Source: Sulfurospirillum oryzae
Lineage (GTDB): Bacteria; Campylobacterota; Campylobacteria; Campylobacterales; Sulfurospirillaceae
Length of the DNA stretch: 64,000 bases
NCBI RefSeq assembly: GCF_025770725.1
Contig: NZ_JANZKZ010000002.1
Coordinates: 800,600 to 864,599 of the forward strand
Direction: 5' to 3'
Shown: piece after piece, positions 53,402 to 62,441 of the stretch
How positions within the stretch are numbered: position 1 is the stretch's first letter
Layout of the letters: each line of letters begins with the position of its first letter
Translations under genes and position numbers: made by a program
The notes under the pieces: generated by a model
Told to the model about the DNA's origin: nothing
The model's database searches: none
What the model saw: the letters and a program-made list of their open reading frames with translations, nothing else

Positions 53402-54301
53402 ATGGTAAAAGTAGCATTAATCGGTCTTGGATCTATGGGTCAAAACCACTACAGAGTTTTAAAAAGTTTGCCAGAATTCGAACTTACAGCATTGTGCGAC
53501 ATTCAGCAAACCAGAGAATACGATGAGCCTTTTTACACAGACATTGATGAAATGTTAGAAAAAGCGGATATTCAAGCTGTTGTCATTGTTGTTCCAACCT
53601 TTTTGCATAAAAGTGTTGCACTCAAATGCCTTGCCAAAGGCAAAGATCTGTTTATCGAAAAACCCGTAGCTTCCAATTGTGACGAAGCCAAAGAGATTTT
53701 AGAAGCAGCAGCCAAAGCCAAAGCAAAAGTGTGCGTTGGTTACATTGAGCGTTTTAACCCTGTGGTTGAGGCACTTAAAAACGAGCTTGAAGGTAAAGAG
53801 ATCTACAGTATTGGCATTACGCGCGTAGGACCGTTTCCTCCACGTATCGCAGATGTCGGTATCTTAACTGACCTCTCTGTGCATGATATTGATCTTATTC
53901 GCTACATCACAGAACACGAGATCGAAAAAGTCTCTATCTACAAATCACAAAAAATTCATAATCACCATGAAGACAACGCTATTTTATCGTTTCAACTTAG
54001 TGGCGAGATCGTTGCAAGCATTACGACCAACTGGCTAACACCGTTTCGTAAACGTACCATCGAAGTCGCAACCAAAGAGGGTTACTATGAGGCTGACTTG
54101 ATGGCACAAGATTTGACGGAATACTCAGAATACCAAAAAAACAACTCTTATGTCATCCGCAAGATCATGCTTAAAAAAGAAGAGCCTTTGGTTCGCGAAC
54201 ACAAAGCGTTTGCTCAGTACATTGAAACGGGTGATCGTCATGGTTTAAGCACCATTGAAGACAGTATGATTACCCTCGACATCTCTTCTCGAAAGGCATA
54301 A
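53402..54301 (+). CDS. gnnA: UDP-GlcNAc 3-dehydrogenase GnnA
   Basis: This 299-residue Gfo/Idh/MocA oxidoreductase has the N-terminal Rossmann motif VALIGLGSMGQNHYRVLKS, the EKPVASNCDEAKE motif near residue 80 and GYIERFNPVVEAL near residue 115. The C-terminal domain carries the DLSVHDIDLI signature near residue 158. It should oxidise the 3-position of UDP-GlcNAc before transamination by GnnB, encoded 3 nt upstream. hemH starts at the very next base after its stop. Confidence 0.85.
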   Translation: MVKVALIGLGSMGQNHYRVLKSLPEFELTALCDIQQTREYDEPFYTDIDEMLEKADIQAVVIVVPTFLHKSVALKCLAKGKDLFIEKPVASNCDEAKEILEAAAKAKAKVCVGYIERFNPVVEALKNELEGKEIYSIGITRVGPFPPRIADVGILTDLSVHDIDLIRYITEHEIEKVSIYKSQKIHNHHEDNAILSFQLSGEIVASITTNWLTPFRKRTIEVATKEGYYEADLMAQDLTEYSEYQKNNSYVIRKIMLKKEEPLVREHKAFAQYIETGDRHGLSTIEDSMITLDISSRKA

Positions 54302-55255
54302 ATGGCACAAAAAGCGCTTGTACTTCTCAATATGGGAGGTCCTAACAACCTAGACGAAGTCAAGCTCTTTTTGTCAAATATGTTCAACGACAAAAATATC
54401 ATCACCGTTAACAGTTCACTTTTAAGGCGTTTGATTGCCTTTATGATTACCACATCGCGCACGAAAAAAGCACAAGCCAATTACGCCAAACTTGGAGGCA
54501 AATCGCCTCTGGTTGGTTATACTAAAAAGTTGGTTGAAAAACTCCAACACGCACATCCTTCTTTACATGTAAGTTTTGCAATGCGCTATACCCCACCTTT
54601 TTGTGAAGGTGTTATTCGTGAGCTTCAAGAGAAAGGGATTGAAGAAGTTATTTTATTGCCACTGTATCCACATTACTCCACCACAACAACCAAGTCTTCC
54701 GTTGAAGATTTCAAGGATGTTGCAAAAGCGTTGGGATATACGGGGAAAATAAGTGTAATTGATCGTTTTTACGAAGATCAAAACTACAACCAACTGTTGG
54801 TCAAAAAGATCAAAGAAGCATTAGGGGAGAATGATCCTTCACAGATGGAGCTTATCTTTTCAGCACACTCACTGCCTCAAAAAATCATCGCTAATGGTGA
54901 TCCGTATGAGAGCGAAATCACTTTACATGTAAAGCTCATTGAAAAACTTTTAGAAGAGTCAAACCTTCATTTTAAAACGATTCACATAGCCTATCAGTCC
55001 AAGTTAGGACCGGTTAAATGGTTAGAGCCTTCTTTGGAAGACAAGCTCTCCTCATTAAACACTAAAAATGCGCTCATTGTACCGATCTCATTTACGATTG
55101 ATAATTCTGAAACAGAGTTTGAACTAAGCATGGAGTATGCAGAAGTAGCGGAAAAACTTGGATTTGAACGTTATTTAGTGGTAAAATGCCCAAATGATGA
55201 TGAGGCTTTTGTAGCCGCTATTGGTAACTTGGTTGAATCTCAGATGAAGGCGTAA
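54302..55255 (+). CDS. hemH: Ferrochelatase
   Basis: HemH inserts Fe(II) into protoporphyrin IX to make haem. The 317-residue protein shows LLNMGGPNNLDEVKLFL near residue 6, LPLYPHYSTTTTKS near residue 117, the catalytic-His segment FSAHSLPQKIIANGDPYESE near residue 182, and ISFTIDNSETEFE near residue 262. Two palindrome sites (54562 one mismatch, 54922 perfect) encode LHVS and LHVK. The last 38 bp overlap the convergent ftsI. Confidence 0.95.
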   Translation: MAQKALVLLNMGGPNNLDEVKLFLSNMFNDKNIITVNSSLLRRLIAFMITTSRTKKAQANYAKLGGKSPLVGYTKKLVEKLQHAHPSLHVSFAMRYTPPFCEGVIRELQEKGIEEVILLPLYPHYSTTTTKSSVEDFKDVAKALGYTGKISVIDRFYEDQNYNQLLVKKIKEALGENDPSQMELIFSAHSLPQKIIANGDPYESEITLHVKLIEKLLEESNLHFKTIHIAYQSKLGPVKWLEPSLEDKLSSLNTKNALIVPISFTIDNSETEFELSMEYAEVAEKLGFERYLVVKCPNDDEAFVAAIGNLVESQMKA

Positions 55256-57002
55256 GATAACCGTTATCGACTAATTTTTCAATAATTCCTTTAAAGACAG
55301 GAACCGCACTTTGCGCTGCAAAGTAAGCTTGGCGTTTCTTGGCTTCACGTACCAAAACACCGATAGTATATTTGTTTTTCTTATCATTTACAAAGCCAAA
55401 AAATGAGCTGTTATACACTCTTACGTATTCGCCATCTTCTGCGATGTGAGCCGTTCCAGTCTTTCCACCAATCTCTAAGCCTTCCATTTTAGTACCTGTA
55501 CCCGTACCTTGTTGAACAACTTTGATTAAAATCTTCTGCATACGTTTAGCCACAGCAACTGGAATAATCTGAGGATCAGCTATTTTTTCTGGAAAATATT
55601 CCTGCCCCGTAGGAGAAACCATTTTCTTAACCAAATGGGGTGTTAATATGCGACCGTTATTGTTAAAAACATTATAGGCCTTTAGTATCTGCATAAATGT
55701 TGCATTCATACCATAGCCATAACCCACTGTTGCTTTATAAATAGGTGAATTAAATCTATTAAGAGCAGGAATAATGCCAGGATTTTCAAAAGGTAAATCT
55801 ACTCCCGTTCGTACCGAAAAGCCAAAGTCTTTAAGTCCTTGATAAAACTCAACCGCATCAAGCTTCTGCGCCACTTGTGCTGTACCGACGTTACTCGAAT
55901 AGGCAACAACATCTTCAACACTCAATTTATCCGCTTTATGCTCATCCTTAATGACTTTCGTTCCAATTTTATAGCTTCCTCCGTAAACATTGACAATATC
56001 ATACGGATTAAGTTTATTGGCTTTAAAAAGTAGCGCAAAAGTGATCGGCTTCATAACAGAACCTGGTTCGTAAATATACTCAATCGCTGAGATATTGAGT
56101 GCCGAATAATCCTTTTTCTCAATACTATCAGGATTAAAACGATTGCTTGAAGCCAGTGTCACAAATTCGCCTGTTTCACTGTTAATGACCGCTACAATAA
56201 TCTCTTTTGCATCAAGATTTTTTTGTTGTTTATCCAGCAGGCTTTCAATAATTTTTTGCATCTTTAATGAAATACTCAAATGAACATCATAGCCATCAAA
56301 TCTTCGTGATGAGACACTATTGCCATCTAAAATAATCGCATTCGAAATATCACGCGCACCAACAACCAACGAATCTTGAACCGAAGAGAGGCGGTCTTCA
56401 TAAAATCGCTCAATACCTTTAACGCCTGTTGATTTGGTAATGTTTTTTTGCTCAATCTTTTTAACATACCCAACAATCGGTGTAACGGAGTCTGAAGACG
56501 GGTAAAGTCTGTACTCACCACTTTCAAGGACACTTAAACCGTGCAAGAAAGCAACGCCCGTTTTTGGGTCTTCATAACTTTTAAAAACACCCAATTTATA
56601 AAGTTTTCGGGAGAGTTCTTGGAGGTATTTTGCACTTTTTGAGTCAATGCGATACGAAAGAACTGTCGTGCCAACATTGGCATTGAGTGTTGCAGCGACA
56701 GCTTTAGGGTCATCCCCACTGTACAAAGAGTAAAGCTTTACAAAAAGATCAAATTTTTTAGGATCAATATTGCGTGTATCAATAATTGCTTTATAGAGTT
56801 TTTGGCTCGTAGCAATTTTGAAACCATCAGCACTAATGATGTTTCCACGAAGCGCATAATTGACTTCACTGTGTTCTAATTTGGGCAATCTTCTATCAAT
56901 GGTCGCCCAGTAAAAAAGCGTTCCAAGGAAGATAATAAATCCAATAAGAACAACAACAAAGAGGAAAAGGATTTTAATTTTTTTGGCGTCAGATTGTTCC
57001 AT
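55218..57002 (-). CDS. ftsI: Peptidoglycan D,D-transpeptidase FtsI (PBP3)
   Basis: This class B penicillin-binding protein crosslinks septal peptidoglycan. The 594-residue protein has one N-terminal membrane helix (about 9-30), a dimerisation region, and a transpeptidase domain with GSVMKPITFALLF near residue 320 (active Ser), SSNVGTAQVAQ near residue 370, and KTGTAHIAEDG near residue 515. It follows fliE on the minus strand, so the division gene is co-located with basal-body genes, as I recall for Campylobacter. The convergent end overlaps hemH. Confidence 0.92.
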   Translation of the reverse strand: MEQSDAKKIKILFLFVVVLIGFIIFLGTLFYWATIDRRLPKLEHSEVNYALRGNIISADGFKIATSQKLYKAIIDTRNIDPKKFDLFVKLYSLYSGDDPKAVAATLNANVGTTVLSYRIDSKSAKYLQELSRKLYKLGVFKSYEDPKTGVAFLHGLSVLESGEYRLYPSSDSVTPIVGYVKKIEQKNITKSTGVKGIERFYEDRLSSVQDSLVVGARDISNAIILDGNSVSSRRFDGYDVHLSISLKMQKIIESLLDKQQKNLDAKEIIVAVINSETGEFVTLASSNRFNPDSIEKKDYSALNISAIEYIYEPGSVMKPITFALLFKANKLNPYDIVNVYGGSYKIGTKVIKDEHKADKLSVEDVVAYSSNVGTAQVAQKLDAVEFYQGLKDFGFSVRTGVDLPFENPGIIPALNRFNSPIYKATVGYGYGMNATFMQILKAYNVFNNNGRILTPHLVKKMVSPTGQEYFPEKIADPQIIPVAVAKRMQKILIKVVQQGTGTGTKMEGLEIGGKTGTAHIAEDGEYVRVYNSSFFGFVNDKKNKYTIGVLVREAKKRQAYFAAQSAVPVFKGIIEKLVDNGYLTPSSEIQPSYQ

Positions 57003-57014
57003 GTAGGCGAAAAA

Positions 57015-57311
57015 TTAGATCTGTGTCCTAGCAATCTCTTTGTAAGCACTGAGCGCTTTATTGCGGATCTCTAACATCATTTTCATATTGGTTTCTGCTT
57101 TGTTAATGGCAATAGCCGCTTGATGCAAGTCTTTCACTTCACCTGTGGCAATATCAGCCATCGCTTTATCACCTTTGACTTGGCTGTCATTGACCTCATC
57201 AAGAGATTCTTGTAAAATTTTTGAAAAACTTCCATTAGTAGTATCAGTTTTAGCAACAGTTGAATTGGACTTATTGGTTAATGATGAAATGGTATCGATT
57301 GTACTTGGCAT
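57015..57311 (-). CDS. fliE: Flagellar hook-basal body protein FliE
   Basis: FliE joins the MS ring to the rod and is exported early. The 98-residue protein has the C-terminal family signature LHQAAIAINKAETNMKMML followed by RNKALSAYKEIARTQI. It is in the operon flgB-flgC-fliE-ftsI, with gaps of 5 to 12 nt, and should be driven by the sigma-54-type promoter upstream of flgB. Confidence 0.94.
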   Translation of the reverse strand: MPSTIDTISSLTNKSNSTVAKTDTTNGSFSKILQESLDEVNDSQVKGDKAMADIATGEVKDLHQAAIAINKAETNMKMMLEIRNKALSAYKEIARTQI

Positions 57312-57316
57312 TTACC

Positions 57317-57811
57317 TTATCCTTTTAAAATATCTATTGCACTTTGTGCGATGGATTTTGCACTTTGAAATGCTGAAACGTTTGCTTGATAGGCACGTGT
57401 CGCCTCAACAAGGTTAGACATCTCAATGACAGGGTTGACATTGGGGTATGCCACGTATCCCTCTTCATTTGCATCAGGATGAGTTGGGTCATATTTGTAC
57501 TTAAATTCACTCTCATCACGTACCACTTTATCCACTTTGACACTCATTATAGCAGGATTGGCATTTTCTTGCAAGAATGGGTCATCTAGCGGGTTTTCAT
57601 ACTCAAGCAGATTATTTTGACTGGCAATTTTTTCGTTAAGTGTTTTATTAAAATCTATTGCTTTGAAAACAACATCTTTACGCTGATAAGGACCACCTTC
57701 ACTGGTACGGGTTGTATTAGCATTCGCAATATTGGAGCTAATGACTTCCATACGATAGCGTTGAGCAGAGAGTCCATAACTGCTAATATCAAAACTACTT
57801 AAATATGCCAT
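57317..57811 (-). CDS. flgC: Flagellar basal-body rod protein FlgC
   Basis: FlgC is a proximal rod subunit. The 164-residue protein has the N-terminal rod signature YGLSAQRYRMEVISSNIANANTTR (about 13-36) and the C-terminal EMSNLVEATRAYQANVSAFQ segment (about 130-150), which pair in the coiled-coil D0 domain. It sits 9 nt after flgB and 5 nt before fliE. Confidence 0.95.
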   Translation of the reverse strand: MAYLSSFDISSYGLSAQRYRMEVISSNIANANTTRTSEGGPYQRKDVVFKAIDFNKTLNEKIASQNNLLEYENPLDDPFLQENANPAIMSVKVDKVVRDESEFKYKYDPTHPDANEEGYVAYPNVNPVIEMSNLVEATRAYQANVSAFQSAKSIAQSAIDILKG

Positions 57812-57820
57812 TTTTTTTCC

Positions 57821-58258
57821 TTACAACTTCGCTGAATATTCAATAACGCTTTTAAAAATAAGACTATCTTTTTGCAATGCCGAACTTAGAGCATTAAACA
57901 TCATGGCGTTTTTGCCAAGCTCTGAGCTCTCTACGTCTAGATCAACGGTATTGCCATCATTTCGAGCCATTTGACCATCACGAAGATAAACGGTTGCTTT
58001 AGAGTTATCAAACCCTGTTGCACCTGTAAGATGAGAAGCATTGGTTTGCGCCATCTCAAGTTTAGAAGATGTATTACCATGCTCACCGTAAATCTCTTTA
58101 GATTTTTGAATCAAAGTACTCTCAAAATCGATGTCTCTTGACTTATAAAAAGGGGTGTCGATGTTTGCAATGTTGCTGGAAACGAGATCTTGACGCATTG
58201 CTCTAGCATTTAAGCCTTCAACCATCAATTTGTTTGATTTACTGATCTCAAAACCCAT
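57821..58258 (-). CDS. flgB: Flagellar basal-body rod protein FlgB
   Basis: FlgB is the first rod subunit. The 145-residue protein has the rod N-terminal motif LNARAMRQDLVSSNIANIDTP (about 16-36) and a short C-terminal helix (FNALSSALQKDSLIFKSVIE). The ATG at 58258 has AAGGA upstream. It leads the flgB-flgC-fliE-ftsI operon and has a well-formed sigma-54-type promoter. Confidence 0.95.
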   Translation of the reverse strand: MGFEISKSNKLMVEGLNARAMRQDLVSSNIANIDTPFYKSRDIDFESTLIQKSKEIYGEHGNTSSKLEMAQTNASHLTGATGFDNSKATVYLRDGQMARNDGNTVDLDVESSELGKNAMMFNALSSALQKDSLIFKSVIEYSAKL

Positions 58259-58293
58259 CTTTTTTCCTTCCGTGTATAAGTTACTTTATATAA

Positions 58294-58307
58294 GCAAATT
58301 TTATTCC
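58294..58307 (-). promoter_or_regulatory. Sigma-54 promoter of flgB
   Basis: The minus strand reads TTTGGAATAAAATTTGCTTA: the -24 GG and -12 GC are exactly 10 nt apart and the flanks match the Campylobacter form TTGGAAC-N4-TTGCT closely. The start site would be about 25 nt before the flgB ATG. Confidence 0.8.
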
Positions 58308-58380
58308 AAATAGCGCGATTATAAGGTTTAATCTATTTTAGTGTAAAATGATATAAATTCTAACTATACAATAAGAAACC

Positions 58381-59541
58381 ATGGAAACAGATAAAATACT
58401 TTTTTCACTTAGCACCTTTGCCATCTTTGTCGGCATCGTTTTTTCATTGTCTTTGCCAGTGTTTACAACACTTTTCTTTGACTATTCAGAATATCATTTC
58501 TTTGTCCGACAATTTGCAGTAGGAATGATCAGTATAACCATTATGTGGGCACTTTCACAAGTTGATCCTGATAAATTTCTCATGCATATTGGTTTTACAA
58601 TCTTTCTGAGTTGTCTTCTTTTAATGGGTGTTATGCACTATCTGCCAGAATCGCTTGTCACCTCTGCGGGTGGTGCGAAACGATGGATCAGACTACCGGG
58701 TTTTTCACTCGCTCCGGTAGAGTTTTTTAAAATTGGCTTTGTTTACTTTCTAGCATGGAGTTTTGCGCGAAAGCTGAACAACAATAAAAAAACCCTCAAA
58801 GAAGAGATGAAACTTATTTTGCCGTATCTGGCTGTTTTCGTTTTGGTTATCTACTTAATTGCCGTCATGCAAAATGACCTTGGACAAGTTATCGTCTTAG
58901 CCCTTACCCTTGCGGTGATGGCATTTTTTGCAGGAACAAGTTTGCAACTCTTTATGCTTGCAATTTTGGGCTCTATTTTTGTCTTTTTAGTCGCTATCTT
59001 TAGTTCATCTCACCGAATTTTACGTATTAAAACATGGTGGGCAACAATTCAAAATATGGTTCTTTCCCTTTTCCCTGAAAAAATTGCGGCTGTTTTAAGA
59101 GTCGATGATGCCCCAGAGCCTTATCAGATTTCGCACTCTCTTAATGCGATTAAACATGGCGGAATTTTTGGTGAAGGCATTGGAAACGGCATGTTCAAGC
59201 TAGGCTATCTTAGTGAAGTTCATACCGACTTTGCGCTTGCAGGCATTGCTGAAGAGGTAGGCGCACTTGGCGTTACATTTTTAACCTTAGTTATTATGAC
59301 CATTATTTACCGTATTTTTAAAATCGCGAGTCGAAGTACCAATAAAGTTTATTATCTTTTCTCACTTGGCATTGGACTTTTAATTGTTTTTTCTTTTTTG
59401 ATGAATGCTTATGGTATCACTTCCATTACGCCTATTAAAGGTATCTCTGTTCCTTTTATTAGTTATGGAGGTAGTTCTATTTTAGCCCTTGCTGTAGGTA
59501 TTGGCATGGTGTTGATGATCAGTAAAAAGGCGAAATTATGA
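58381..59541 (+). CDS. ftsW: SEDS-family glycosyltransferase FtsW
   Basis: SEDS proteins polymerise peptidoglycan from lipid II. The 386-residue protein has about ten membrane helices, GGAKRWIRLPGFSLAPVEFFKIG near residue 96, GIGNGMFKLGYLSEVHTDFALAGIAEE near residue 264, and the C-terminal PIKGISVPFISYGGSS near residue 352. The pairing with murG favours FtsW over RodA. murG starts within its stop (ATGA). The 122-bp gap upstream is shared with the flgB promoter. Confidence 0.88.
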   Translation: METDKILFSLSTFAIFVGIVFSLSLPVFTTLFFDYSEYHFFVRQFAVGMISITIMWALSQVDPDKFLMHIGFTIFLSCLLLMGVMHYLPESLVTSAGGAKRWIRLPGFSLAPVEFFKIGFVYFLAWSFARKLNNNKKTLKEEMKLILPYLAVFVLVIYLIAVMQNDLGQVIVLALTLAVMAFFAGTSLQLFMLAILGSIFVFLVAIFSSSHRILRIKTWWATIQNMVLSLFPEKIAAVLRVDDAPEPYQISHSLNAIKHGGIFGEGIGNGMFKLGYLSEVHTDFALAGIAEEVGALGVTFLTLVIMTIIYRIFKIASRSTNKVYYLFSLGIGLLIVFSFLMNAYGITSITPIKGISVPFISYGGSSILALAVGIGMVLMISKKAKL

Positions 59542-60575
59542 TAGCTATTACAGGTGGAGGTACTGGCGGACATCTTGTTATTGCGCGTGCGATTAAAGAA
59601 GAGCTCAATAACCGTGGAATGAAACCTATTTACATTGGCTCAACGGCAGGACAAGATAAATCATGGTTCGAACACGATACAGGATTTGAAAAAACTTACT
59701 TTCTTGAGAGTCAAGGCGTGGTCAATAAAAAAGGACTTCATAAACTTGTGACACTCTTTTCTATCATTCGTTCAGCCTTTACATGTAAAACTCTTTTTAA
59801 AAAACATCAGATCAAATATGTTTTTTCCGTAGGTGGTTACTCAGCTGCTCCTGCTTCTTTTGGAGCTTTGCTTTATGGAATCCCTCTTTATATTCACGAA
59901 CAAAATGCCATTCAAGGTAAGCTCAATTCCCTTCTTCGTCCTTTTAGTAAAGCCTTTTTTAGCTCGTATGATAAAAATGCCATTGAAACAAGCTACCCTG
60001 TTAGTGAAGCTTTTTTCAAGATCAGACGAGTGCGTACGCACTTAAAAACCATCATCTTTTTAGGTGGCAGTCAAGGAGCCTCTTTTATCAATGCCCTTGC
60101 GCAAAAGCTAGCACCATTACTGCATCGTGAAGGCATTGCTATTATTCATCAAACAGGCAAGAAAGAGTTTGAAGCGATGAAAACATTTTATGAAGCAGAA
60201 GGTATACCTGCGGATGTCTTTGACTTTTCCAAAGAAATTCCAAACAAACTTGCATCTGCTGATTTTGCTATTAGCCGTTCGGGAGCTAGTACACTCTGGG
60301 AGCTTTGCGCCGCATCGGTTCCTGCTTTGTTTATTCCCTTTCCGCATGCCGCCGCGAATCATCAGTATTTTAATGCCAAAATGCTGGCAGATCAAAACTT
60401 GGCGCTTATTTTGGAACAAAGCAATGAAATTGACGCGAGCTCATTGTTAGAGCAAATTAAACAGATTGATCTCTTGCATGTCTCTGAAAGATTGGCACAA
60501 ACAATCCATGCAGGTGGAGCTAAAGAAATTGTTGATACACTATTACAAAACCCAAAGAAGGAGAAACCATGTTAG
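59538..60575 (+). CDS. murG: UDP-N-acetylglucosamine transferase MurG
   Basis: MurG adds GlcNAc to lipid I to make lipid II on the cytoplasmic face of the membrane. The 345-residue GT-B protein has ITGGGTGGHLVIARAIKEEL at the N terminus, GGYSAAPASFGALLYG near residue 98, HEQNAIQGKLNSLL near residue 120 and the C-terminal SRSGASTLWELCAASVPALFIPFP segment near residue 246. It overlaps both ftsW and the GNAT gene. A perfect palindrome at 59778 encodes FTCK. Confidence 0.95.
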   Translation: MIAITGGGTGGHLVIARAIKEELNNRGMKPIYIGSTAGQDKSWFEHDTGFEKTYFLESQGVVNKKGLHKLVTLFSIIRSAFTCKTLFKKHQIKYVFSVGGYSAAPASFGALLYGIPLYIHEQNAIQGKLNSLLRPFSKAFFSSYDKNAIETSYPVSEAFFKIRRVRTHLKTIIFLGGSQGASFINALAQKLAPLLHREGIAIIHQTGKKEFEAMKTFYEAEGIPADVFDFSKEIPNKLASADFAISRSGASTLWELCAASVPALFIPFPHAAANHQYFNAKMLADQNLALILEQSNEIDASSLLEQIKQIDLLHVSERLAQTIHAGGAKEIVDTLLQNPKKEKPC

Positions 60576-61027
60576 AAAATCTTGTTGTTCGTATTGCAAC
60601 TCGCGATGATGCTAAAGAGATTGCAACTTTCAATGTGCTCTTTGCCAAAGAGACCGTCAATAAAAATGTTCCGCTCGCACTTACTACTGAAGGCGTTCAC
60701 CAAGTCTTCGCTAAATTCCATAATGGATTTTATATTATTGCAACTGTTGAAAATGTCATTATTGGACTCGCGATGATTACGCGAGAGTGGAGTGATTGGA
60801 GTAATGGTGCCTATTATTGTATTCAAAGTATTTTTGTGACAGACCACGAACATGAAAAAGAGATTCATGATGCACTTTTAGATAAAGCAAAAGATTTAGC
60901 GAAAGAACATTATGATGTATGTGGCATTAGACTTTACGTGCATAAAGATGATAAAGCGACACAAAAAGCGTATGAAGAGTTGGGATTACAGAAAACAAAA
61001 TACAGGGTTTTTGAAGAGACGTTTTAA
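60569..61027 (+). CDS. GNAT family N-acetyltransferase
   Basis: The 152-residue single-domain protein has the GNAT fold: IRTR-like N-terminal strand (VVRIATRDDAKEIATFNVLF), a central beta bulge (YYCIQSIFVTDHEHEKEIHDAL near residue 84) in place of the classic acetyl-CoA pyrophosphate loop, and a C-terminal ARG-type helix with LYVHKDDKATQKAYEELGLQ near residue 120. The substrate is unknown. It overlaps murG by 7 nt, so it may be co-expressed with the peptidoglycan genes. Confidence 0.85.
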   Translation: MLENLVVRIATRDDAKEIATFNVLFAKETVNKNVPLALTTEGVHQVFAKFHNGFYIIATVENVIIGLAMITREWSDWSNGAYYCIQSIFVTDHEHEKEIHDALLDKAKDLAKEHYDVCGIRLYVHKDDKATQKAYEELGLQKTKYRVFEETF

Positions 61028-61033
61028 ACGAAG

Positions 61034-61110
61034 TGGTGCGCCCGAAGGAATTCGAATCCCTGACCTCCGGTACCGCAAACCGATGCTCTATCCAGCTGAG
61101 CTACGAGCGC
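61034..61110 (-). tRNA. tRNA-Arg (GCG)
   Basis: A 77-nt tRNA with encoded CCA. Acceptor GCGCTCG pairs with CGGGCGC (one G-U), the D arm is GCTCAGCTGGATAGAGC, the anticodon loop is TTGCGGT with anticodon GCG, and the T loop is GATTCGAATTC. GCG reads the Arg codons CGC and, by wobble, CGU. Most bacteria use ACG (inosine) for these codons, so the anticodon is notable. Confidence 0.93.
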
Positions 61111-61177
61111 ACATATTTGTTTGAGGTCGGTATTATATCTTAGCTAATATAAATTAAGTATTAAAAAAAGAGCCAAA

Positions 61178-62056
61178 ATGTCATTTAGCATACAAAAATC
61201 ACTTAGAACATCCGTGCGAAGCTCTTGGACGATTCTAAAGCTTATTGTTCCTATCTACATTTTGGCAGATATTTTATTCTATTACGACCTACTTTCACAC
61301 ATTACTTTCATTTTCAAACCTGTTGTTTCACTTTTAGGATTGCCTCAAGAAGCAGCTCTTTCCATCGTAAGCGGACTTTTCCTCAATCTTTATGCCGCTA
61401 TCGCCTTTGCTGCGCCATTGGGACTTGGAGGCAAAGAGTGGACAATCTTAGCAGTCTTTTTAGGCATTGCGCACGCATTATTGGTTGAAACTGAAATTAT
61501 GAAACGATTGGGTATTTCAAGACTTTATTCCATTTGTTTACGCTTAATTGTAGGGCTTTTAGTTGGATGGTTAACTTCAAGGCTTCCAGATGAATGGTTC
61601 AACCACGCAACCATCAGTACTGCTCTAGCGCCTGAGCATCCAATCTTTACTTCTCTTTTTGAATTACTTCAAAATTCTTTATACGAATCTTTTTCATTGT
61701 CATTGAAAATTATTACATTGGTTACAACGCTTATCTTTTTTCTTGATTTTATTAAATCACTCCCCATCATTGAAAAACATTCTCAAAAAGTTAATAGCGG
61801 TTTTTCCATTTTGGTTGGCGTCATTTTAGGGATTACGTATGGAGCGGGTATATTGATCTCTGAGTATGAAAAAGGGATATTGAAAAAAAGGGAGATTCTT
61901 TTTATTGGTACGTATTTGATGATATGCCATGCCATCATAGAAGACACGTTACTTTTTATCATCTTTGATGCCAATCCTTGGATCATTATGGGCTTACGCT
62001 TTAGTTTCGCAACACTGGTTTCTTATCTCGTCGTTAAATACTCTAAAACGACTTAA
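61178..62056 (+). CDS. Gate-domain (nucleoside-recognition) membrane protein
   Basis: The 292-residue protein has about eight membrane helices and the Gate/nucleoside-recognition type layout, with LGLPQEAALSIVSGLFLNLYAA near residue 54 and repeat-like halves (first around residue 20-130, second around 170-290). Such proteins are related to FeoB and SpmA/SpmB membrane modules and to nucleoside transporters; a specific substrate cannot be given. Its last 14 bp overlap the convergent thioredoxin-fold gene. Confidence 0.75.
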   Translation: MSFSIQKSLRTSVRSSWTILKLIVPIYILADILFYYDLLSHITFIFKPVVSLLGLPQEAALSIVSGLFLNLYAAIAFAAPLGLGGKEWTILAVFLGIAHALLVETEIMKRLGISRLYSICLRLIVGLLVGWLTSRLPDEWFNHATISTALAPEHPIFTSLFELLQNSLYESFSLSLKIITLVTTLIFFLDFIKSLPIIEKHSQKVNSGFSILVGVILGITYGAGILISEYEKGILKKREILFIGTYLMICHAIIEDTLLFIIFDANPWIIMGLRFSFATLVSYLVVKYSKTT

Positions 62057-62441
62057 ATTCTTGTGCATACACTTCATCCAATAGCTCTATAAAACCAACG
62101 GGCTCCATATAGCCAGCAAATTCATCGATGATTTTGAGATTATCGGGTGATAAAATCAAATTGGTCGGAAAATACTTTACATGTAATGCTTGTGGTAAGG
62201 CTGGATCATCTCGTTGTATACTTACGTGTAAATACTTTTTAGCGATTTGCTGCGCATATTTTGGGTCATCAAAAACCTCTTTTTGCATCTTAATGCAATA
62301 AGGACAAGACTCTTTTGTAACCGTTAGAAGAATCAATTTTTTTTCATGGAGTGCCTTTTGACGCTCTATATCCAAAAAATCCGCTTTTAAAGAACAGATA
62401 CACAATGCTGATAGCATAAAGATTTTAAACCATCTTCTCAT
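62043..62441 (-). CDS. Thioredoxin-fold periplasmic protein (1)
   Basis: The 132-residue protein has a signal peptide (FKIFMLSALCICSLKA), then a SoxW/DUF255-like thioredoxin domain with LLTVTKESCPYCIKMQKEVF near residue 38 (CPYC) and the cis-Pro region YFPTNLILSP near residue 90. It probably reduces or exchanges disulfides in the periplasm. It follows a related gene on the same strand with no gap. A one-mismatch palindrome at 62176 encodes LHVK. Confidence 0.83.
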   Translation of the reverse strand: MRRWFKIFMLSALCICSLKADFLDIERQKALHEKKLILLTVTKESCPYCIKMQKEVFDDPKYAQQIAKKYLHVSIQRDDPALPQALHVKYFPTNLILSPDNLKIIDEFAGYMEPVGFIELLDEVYAQEFKSF

